A stretch of DNA of 10,356 nt from Anaerolineae bacterium (GTDB lineage: Bacteria; Chloroflexota; Anaerolineae; J102), in assembly GCA_015493675.1 (NCBI GenBank), contig WGCR01000584.1, positions 1 to 10,356 of the forward strand, given 5' to 3'. Below are positions 6,405 to 10,356 of this stretch, one piece after another (within the stretch, counting starts at the first letter, position 1; each line of letters opens with the position of its first letter). The position numbers and the translations under genes were made by a program. Below the pieces are notes generated by a model. It made no database searches. It saw only the letters and a list, made by a program, of their open reading frames with translations, and was not told where the DNA came from.

Positions 6405-7148
6405 ATGAGCAGCTATCTCCCCCTGATGGGCTGGAACGAGATTCTGGCCCGCATCTTTGAAGGTTTCACCGTCGAAAAAAATGCTTCCCCCGATTGGCTG
6501 ATCAACCCCGCCACCAAACGCAAACTCAAGCTGGATTACCTGTACCCGGAGATCGGCGTAGCCGTGCGCTTTACGGGCATGAAAGCCAAGGGGCAGCGTC
6601 GCAAAAGCGATTGGGAAGAACTGGAGGACCAATCTCGCGATGAAACCCGGCGTGAACTGTGTCGCCTGAATGGCGTCGATCTGGCGCTGATTTATCCGCT
6701 GGACCCCTTCCCCAACGAACAACTGCGCCGTCTGCAGATGATCCTGGGCGCTTCCTCCCGGCGGTTGGCCAAAGCCAAACGGTTCAAGGGCAAGGCGGCG
6801 CTGATGGAAAAGCTGAATCAGGCCCGCAAGCGCCTGGATGAAATCAGCCGACATGTGAAGAAACCGGAGGACCTGGCAGCCTACGCCGAAGCCTGGCGCG
6901 ACCGCGAGGCCAATGCCATCGCCGATTTGCGCAAAGCCATCCCGCCCGCACCCAAACGAAAAATTAATCCCAATCGCTTGAAAACAGGGCAAAAAGTAAA
7001 ACACAGTCATTTCGGCGTGGGCACGGTGACAGCCATCGAGAAAGGCGAGGATGACGACTACGTCACCATCAACTTCATCACCAAAGGAGAGCGTAAATTC
7101 GCCCTCTCATTGTTGGCTGGCAAACTGGCTGTCTCGCGCAAAGGGTGA
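6405..7148 (+). CDS. Degenerate PD-(D/E)XK-like plus UvrD-type Tudor-like protein
   Basis: No named family is recognised for the full 247-aa protein. Residues about 40-100 resemble the core of small restriction-endonuclease-fold proteins: KLKLDYLYPEIGVAVRFTG, then DETRRELCRLNGVDLALIYP, where such proteins usually read acidic-strand EVD/EFD and a helix ending CxxxGI. The E-x-K position reads V-R-F, so nuclease activity is probably lost. Residues about 120-180 are basic and helical, possibly a coiled coil. Residues 192-243 (TGQKVKHSHFGVGTVTAIEKG) match the C-terminal Tudor-like domain of UvrD/PcrA helicases, which in PcrA contacts RNA polymerase. There is no helicase domain. No ribosome site precedes ATG 6405; ATG 6426 is an alternative. 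The 105-base gap before it is pyrimidine-rich and shows no clear promoter. Confidence 0.7.
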   Translation: MSSYLPLMGWNEILARIFEGFTVEKNASPDWLINPATKRKLKLDYLYPEIGVAVRFTGMKAKGQRRKSDWEELEDQSRDETRRELCRLNGVDLALIYPLDPFPNEQLRRLQMILGASSRRLAKAKRFKGKAALMEKLNQARKRLDEISRHVKKPEDLAAYAEAWRDREANAIADLRKAIPPAPKRKINPNRLKTGQKVKHSHFGVGTVTAIEKGEDDDYVTINFITKGERKFALSLLAGKLAVSRKG

Positions 7149-7174
7149 TGAGGAGAATCCCGCACCGGTCGAGA

Positions 7175-7927
7175 CTATTTTGACACAGCATTTCCGTTGT
7201 CCGCTTCATCTCTGGCAGCAAACTGATAAAAAGCCAACAGCGCCACCAGCAACACGATCCAGGCGATGATCTGGCTCAGGCGGAAACCGTCTCCCACCAC
7301 CACGACATCAGCCCGGAACGCATCCACCAGCAATCGCACGCCCGCATAGCCCGCCACTGCAAACAACGCCGCCAGCCCTGACTGTAATCGTCCCAGCAAC
7401 GCCCAAAATCCGGCCAGCACGGTCAGCACGCCAAAGAATTCGTAATACTGCACCGGGTGCCGGGCCACATTCCACTGAAAAATGGCCCAGGGAGCCACGC
7501 TGGGCTCGCCAAAATGACGTCCGTTCAGACCGTCGGCTAACGCCATTGCCGCCAGCATCACCAGTGCGCCTCCCGCCAGGGCATCCAGCAGATGGAAAAC
7601 AGGAATAGCATATTTGCGTTGATACCAGAGAACCACGGCCAACGCAGCAATCGTCGCAAATATCGGCTGGATGGCGGAAAAGTTGGGCGAAAGCGCGCTG
7701 AGGGGATCTGCGACGTAAGCGGAGAAGTAGAAAAAGACATGCCCCAGACGCCCGATAACCAGGGCCGCAATCAGGGCGTAAAAACCCATATTGTAGATAT
7801 GATCTGGATTCAGGCCGCGCCGGGCCGCCACTTTGCTGGCGAACCAGAGCCCCAAAAAGTAGCCCAACAGCATGAGCAGGGGATAGGTAGGCAGCGAGGC
7901 CGGGCCGATGGAAATAGTGGGATACAT
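7175..7927 (-). CDS. Lgt-family membrane protein lacking key catalytic residues
   Basis: Family: prolipoprotein diacylglyceryl transferase (Lgt), which moves diacylglycerol from phosphatidylglycerol to the lipobox cysteine. The 250-aa protein is largely hydrophobic with about seven membrane segments. Recognisable Lgt parts are TYPLLMLLGY (14-23), IGRLGHVFFY (58-67), HPVQYYE (157-163) and YAGVRLLVDAFR (194-205). By eye against E. coli Lgt from memory, the HGGLIG region (H103) is not present, the R143 position in GRLGN reads A, and the E151 position reads R, while NG, a later G and the R239-like Arg are kept. It may therefore have another function. It starts two bases after the stop of the thioredoxin gene, so they are likely co-expressed. 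The convergent gene on the plus strand ends 26 bases away. Confidence 0.75.
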   Translation of the reverse strand: MYPTISIGPASLPTYPLLMLLGYFLGLWFASKVAARRGLNPDHIYNMGFYALIAALVIGRLGHVFFYFSAYVADPLSALSPNFSAIQPIFATIAALAVVLWYQRKYAIPVFHLLDALAGGALVMLAAMALADGLNGRHFGEPSVAPWAIFQWNVARHPVQYYEFFGVLTVLAGFWALLGRLQSGLAALFAVAGYAGVRLLVDAFRADVVVVGDGFRLSQIIAWIVLLVALLAFYQFAARDEADNGNAVSK

Positions 7928-7929
7928 GG

Positions 7930-8466
7930 CTAAGGGTAAATACTGCGAAGTTGTTGTTTGAGTAAAGCGGCGTTCATCTGCCCGACGACGATTTCGCGAA
8001 TCATGCCATTACGATCGATAAAAAATGTCGTAGGCAGAGAGTTGACCTGATAGCGTTGCGAAGCCTCATACTGCAAATCCAAAACAACAGGAAACGTCAG
8101 TTCCCGCTCATCCAGAAAAGCCTGCACAGTCGTCGAATCCTCAGCCTGATTGACGCCCAACACCACCAGCCCGCTCGCGGCATAGGCCTCATGAACGGCC
8201 TGCAATTCGGGCATCTCCGCCTGGCAGGGCGGGCACCAGGTGGCCCAAAAATTCAACACGACGGCATTACCGCGCAGATCCGAGAGGTTGAGAGGCTCGC
8301 CATCCAGCGTCTGCAACGTAAATTCCGGGGCTGGATGTCCTCGCAAAGGGATACTTTCGATGGAAGCGACAGCGCCGCCAGGAATGCGGCTCAGCCAAAT
8401 CCACCCGGCGCCCAAAATTAGCGCCAGCAGAATAAGAATAGAAAAAAAACGTTTGGAAATCATCAT
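7930..8466 (-). CDS. TlpA/ResA-type membrane-anchored thioredoxin
   Basis: An extracytoplasmic thiol:disulfide oxidoreductase. In the 178-aa form, residues about 7-25 form an N-terminal membrane anchor, the AhpC/TSA-type thioredoxin fold runs from about 42 to 175, WCPPC is at 77-81 (redox Cys78 and Cys81), and cis-Pro145 is in SLPTTFFID. CPPC and ResA/TlpA likeness suggest a reducing role, such as keeping cytochrome c or other extracytoplasmic thiols reduced, but the partner is unknown. The frame stays open upstream to 8646, into the regulator gene, but MM at 8466/8463 is the likely start because the membrane anchor follows immediately. It sits 2 bases before the Lgt-like gene. The 115-base gap to the upstream regulator gene holds a weak dyad (TTCGGA 8531-8536, TCCGAA 8553-8558) and no clear terminator. 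Confidence 0.88.
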   Translation of the reverse strand: MMISKRFFSILILLALILGAGWIWLSRIPGGAVASIESIPLRGHPAPEFTLQTLDGEPLNLSDLRGNAVVLNFWATWCPPCQAEMPELQAVHEAYAASGLVVLGVNQAEDSTTVQAFLDERELTFPVVLDLQYEASQRYQVNSLPTTFFIDRNGMIREIVVGQMNAALLKQQLRSIYP

Positions 8467-8581
8467 ATTATCCGGGTTTCGAAAATCAGACGCTATCATA
8501 CCCCATTTTATTACCCGCAAGCAATGATTTTTCGGACGCCCGGATGAAAATCTCCGAAGTAAATGTCCAATCGGCCATCCC

Positions 8582-9253
8582 TCAGCCCTCAATCGTCGGG
8601 GAAGAGGATTGAATCGCTTCCGTCTCCCCCAACAATTGACGCTCATACGTATCGATCAGTCCGAACAACACTTCATCAAAAAAGGCGTCGAAATCCGCCC
8701 GCAGTTGCAAGTCTTCCTCCTCGGTCAAACGCACCCCCGAATCGCTGCTCGTGAGCGAACGCAGTAATTTGTGTCTAAAAAACTGAAAGGCCCGCACGGT
8801 GTCAAGTAGAGAAATTTGATACTTCAACGAAGAATACGCATAAGCATGTCCCAACTCCCGTCCTTCGTCAATCAGAGATTCTCGCTGTTGGGGCAACGTA
8901 AGATAGCGGATAGCTTTCTCGAAAAGGGAGCGACCCAACATTCGCTGATTGGTCATGCCTTTCTCATCGAACTTGCTGTACCATGCCTGTTCGGAGGGAG
9001 GGGATTGTTTTAGATCGCGTCTTGTCTCCACCAGCGCCGTAGTAAAAAGCGTCTCCTCGGCGCTTGCCTCCTGCATGGATGCAGACCGGCTGGCCTGCAT
9101 CAAAAAAGCGCGAAGGTCCTCAGCCCGAAAACGCCTGTGTCCCCCGGGCGTGCGATAAGAAGGCACTTTGCCCGCATCGGCCCATTGACGCAAGGTGGCA
9201 GGGTGAATCCCCAGCAGTTTACTTGCAGAAGAAAGCGTTAACCAACGCGTCAT
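8582..9253 (-). CDS. MerR-type HTH regulator with helical C-terminal domain
   Basis: A DNA-binding transcriptional regulator, 223 aa, cytoplasmic. Residues 5-53 form a winged-helix MerR/excisionase-type domain; LGIHPATLRQWADAGKVP and GGHRRFRAEDL are typical. A Ser/Glu-rich linker (about 55-95) leads to an alpha-helical region (about 100-208), rich in Leu and aromatics, that resembles the N-terminal sensor domains of RsbR-type proteins. That likeness is from memory and is weaker than the HTH call. No Cys-rich metal or effector site is evident. The ATG at 9253 is chosen because GAGG lies 6 bases upstream; a TTG at 9256 is the alternative. It is divergent from hsp20 across a 242-base gap and lies upstream of tlpA and the Lgt-like gene, so it may regulate either side. 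Confidence 0.8.
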   Translation of the reverse strand: MTRWLTLSSASKLLGIHPATLRQWADAGKVPSYRTPGGHRRFRAEDLRAFLMQASRSASMQEASAEETLFTTALVETRRDLKQSPPSEQAWYSKFDEKGMTNQRMLGRSLFEKAIRYLTLPQQRESLIDEGRELGHAYAYSSLKYQISLLDTVRAFQFFRHKLLRSLTSSDSGVRLTEEEDLQLRADFDAFFDEVLFGLIDTYERQLLGETEAIQSSSPTIEG

Positions 9254-9329
9254 CAAATACCTCGTTCAAAAAAATGATGGGGCGGACACAAAATCACACC
9301 ACCGTTGAAACGCTCACAAATCGAAACGA

Positions 9330-9358
9330 AGTGTATCACCTCTATCAAAAAACTGCAA
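9330..9358 (-). promoter_or_regulatory. Weak candidate promoter for the MerR-type gene
   Basis: On the minus strand, TTGCAG at 9358-9353, a 17-bp spacer and TGATACACT at 9338-9330 (an extended -10 form) point towards the regulator gene. The -35 match is poor, so this is weak. Confidence 0.2.
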
Positions 9359-9401
9359 CACAAATCAATTCTAATTTCAATCTAATTTTTTGCTTAGGCT
9401 T

Positions 9402-9469
9402 TGCTAATGTTCCCATTTTATCAATAAAGGTGAGCGAGTTGCTCAACACGTTGTCTTCTCACATTAGCA
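9402..9469 (+). promoter_or_regulatory. Long-range dyad in the hsp20 leader region
   Basis: TGCTAATGT (9402-9410) and ACATTAGCA (9461-9469) form a perfect 9-bp inverted repeat around 50 bases. Inside it, TGAGC (9431-9435) and GCTCA (9441-9445) form a small hairpin. The right arm ends 13 bases before the AGGAGG ribosome site (9482-9487). If transcribed, this is a folded 5' leader close to the site where translation starts, but the arm does not itself cover AGGAGG. Confidence 0.35.
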
Positions 9470-9495
9470 TCCCATAAAAACAGGAGGTATGAAAG

Positions 9496-9945
9496 ATGAC
9501 AACCCTTGTACGACGGGATCCTTTCCGCGAGATGATGCAGTTGCAGAATGCTGTTGATCGCATTTTCGAGTCTGAACTCGCTTCCACGCTGCCTCTGTGG
9601 CGACAATCGGCGACTGCATGGATGCTGCCGTTGGATGTCATCGAAACCGAGGACGAATTCATCGTTAAGGCCTCCATTCCCGGCATCTCGCCCGACGAAC
9701 TGGATATTAGCCTGACCGATAATGTTTTGACCATCAAGGGCGAGATCAAGGTGGAGGAAGCCGAGGATGTGCGCTATCACCTGCGCGAGCGCCGCTTCGG
9801 CATGTTCCAGCGCAGCATTTCCCTGCCTGTGCCGGTGAACAGCAACAAGGTGGAAGCTGTGTATGAGAACGGCGTCCTGACACTGCACATCCCCAAAGTC
9901 GAAGAAGTAAAACCCAAACACATCTCTATCAAAAAAGTCAGTTGA
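9496..9945 (+). CDS. Small heat shock protein, Hsp20/alpha-crystallin family
   Basis: An ATP-independent holdase chaperone that binds unfolding proteins as an oligomer in the cytoplasm. At 149 aa it is complete. Residues about 1-43 are the variable N-terminus, about 44-137 the alpha-crystallin domain (LPLDVIETEDEFIVKASIPG opening; NGVLTLHIPK at 125-134), and ISI at 143-145 is the C-terminal motif for oligomer contacts. AGGAGG lies 8 bases upstream of the chosen ATG. A closely similar second hsp20 begins at 10042 but is interrupted, so this is the only intact copy seen. A strong hairpin spans the stop codon. Confidence 0.95.
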   Translation: MTTLVRRDPFREMMQLQNAVDRIFESELASTLPLWRQSATAWMLPLDVIETEDEFIVKASIPGISPDELDISLTDNVLTIKGEIKVEEAEDVRYHLRERRFGMFQRSISLPVPVNSNKVEAVYENGVLTLHIPKVEEVKPKHISIKKVS

Positions 9946-9956
9946 AACAACTGACT
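9931..9956 (-). terminator. Intrinsic terminator on the antisense strand at the hsp20 3' end
   Basis: AGTCAGTTG (9936-9944) and CAACTGACT (9948-9956) form a perfect 9-bp stem with a 3-base loop. A run of six A's precedes it at 9931-9936. On the minus strand this reads stem then T-run, the layout of a Rho-independent terminator for transcripts coming from the right. On the plus strand there is no T-run after the stem, so it looks more like a 3' protecting hairpin there. Confidence 0.45.
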
Positions 9957-9968
9957 GAACGATTGGCT

Positions 9969-10000
9969 GGACCCGACGGGAGACGCCTCTCGTCGGGCCC
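9969..10000 (+). other. Strong GC-rich hairpin between the hsp20 genes
   Basis: CCCGACGGGAG (9972-9982) pairs with CTCTCGTCGGG (9987-9997), 11 pairs including one G-U, with a 4-base loop. GG/CC pairs extend it across one A-C mismatch. No T-run follows, so termination is weakly supported. It may set mRNA stability or partial read-through into the downstream gene. Confidence 0.4.
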
Positions 10001-10041
10001 GCGGCCTGTTTCCAAAATTCCGTATACAAGGAGGTGGAGCC

Positions 10042-10229
10042 ATGACCGATCTGATGGTATATGACCCGGTTTATGATGTGCTTCGCCCCACCGACATTTT
10101 CAATGATGACCTCTTTGCTCCTATCGAAGGCGCACTGCTGACTACAAAGCCGCTGTCTGGCGCTTCCAGCGCCTGGCCCAGTTTTGGCAACTTGCCTTTG
10201 GATATGTATGAAACCGATAACGCATTGGT
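10042..10229 (+). pseudogene. Interrupted second hsp20 gene (5' part)
   Basis: The first 62-63 residues look like an Hsp20 N-terminus and the opening of the alpha-crystallin domain (LPLDMYETDNALVV, 51-64, parallel to LPLDVIETEDEFIV in the intact copy). After that the protein reads VRQCHIKQMF and stops at 10294-10296, so the rest of the domain (including the NGVLTL-type motif) is missing. A strong ribosome site, AGGAGG, sits 8 bases before the ATG. The break at about 10229/10230 coincides with TGTAGTTCGACAATGTCAC, which could be an insertion-sequence end. A truncated 84-aa product would probably be inactive. Confidence 0.7.
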
Positions 10230-10356
10230 TGTAGTTCGACAATGTCACATTAAACAAATGTTCGATGGAATATACAAGCAAATTGAGTTACAATAGAGGC
10301 AAAACAAGAATGAAGGAGAAGTGGAGCTCGCAAAATGGCGTCAAAGGTTCAAACGG
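10230..10356. mobile_element. Probable insertion sequence, left end, partial
   Basis: Inferred from the abrupt loss of Hsp20 similarity. The new sequence starts TGTAGTTCGACAATGTCAC, compatible with the TG...CA ends of IS3/IS481-type elements. About 80-90 bases later possible transposase starts appear, and the element continues past the window. The right end, target duplication and rest of the element cannot be seen. A deletion or assembly join is the alternative. Confidence 0.5.
10321..10356 (+). CDS. Possible transposase start, truncated by window edge
   Basis: Only 12 codons are visible: GTG start reading (M)ELAKWRQRFKR, an opening that recalls transposases of insertion sequences. The frame has no upstream stop-free ATG and the AAGGAG site is only 2 bases away, so the start is doubtful. 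The other frame, ATG 10310, reads MKEKWSSQNGVKGSN, with GAGG 10 bases upstream, and cannot be excluded. Too short for family assignment. Confidence 0.3.
   Translation, partial: MELAKWRQRFKR

Noticed and set aside
9401..9429. TTGCTA followed by AT-rich bases as an hsp20 promoter
   Set aside because: No acceptable -10 box at the right spacing was found; heat-shock type boxes and a CIRCE repeat were also looked for and not found.

Overview
The window looks like bacterial chromosome of moderate-to-high GC, most likely from a Chloroflexota lineage (Anaerolineae/Caldilineae-like). This is inferred from gene style: a sortase with a long Thr/Pro linker, lipobox proteins with fibronectin-like modules, an unusual 2-oxoacid:ferredoxin oxidoreductase and an HTH regulator with a helical sensor-like tail. 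There is no rRNA, tRNA or marker gene to confirm it. No CRISPR array or tRNA was seen.

Layout. 1-308: non-coding, with hairpins and an ~85-bp repeat with inverted ends. 309-2891 (minus): a two-gene operon for a 2-oxoacid:ferredoxin oxidoreductase, alpha subunit (407 aa) then a beta subunit carrying a gamma-like C-terminal domain (445 aa). 2892-3392: a divergent intergenic region with a large imperfect palindrome, smaller dyads and a plausible msrA promoter. 3393-3950 (plus): methionine sulfoxide reductase MsrA. 3951-4309: a 144-bp MITE-like palindromic element. 4310-6299 (plus): three genes joined by two 4-nt ATGA overlaps, namely a lipobox-bearing sortase, a small lipoprotein with a fibronectin-like domain and a sortase-substrate-like C-terminus, and a short-chain dehydrogenase. 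6405-7148 (plus): a protein joining a degenerate PD-(D/E)XK-like domain to a UvrD/PcrA-type Tudor-like tail. 7175-9253 (minus): an Lgt-family membrane protein that lacks key catalytic residues, a TlpA/ResA-type thioredoxin two bases upstream of it, and a MerR-type regulator. 9254-9495: divergent regulatory region with a long-range dyad. 9496-9945 (plus): complete Hsp20. 10042 onward: a second hsp20 interrupted near codon 63, apparently by an insertion sequence that runs off the right edge.

Themes. The genes suggest an anaerobic or microaerophilic metabolism (ferredoxin-linked 2-oxoacid oxidation) with redox and protein-damage defence (MsrA, TlpA, Hsp20) and a cell-surface module (sortase, lipoprotein, Lgt-like protein). 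The best candidates for something undescribed are the translationally coupled sortase/lipoprotein/SDR set, the nuclease-like/Tudor fusion, the Lgt-like protein paired with TlpA, and the beta-gamma fusion oxidoreductase. All functional statements come from reading the sequence and recalling family motifs; no search was run.
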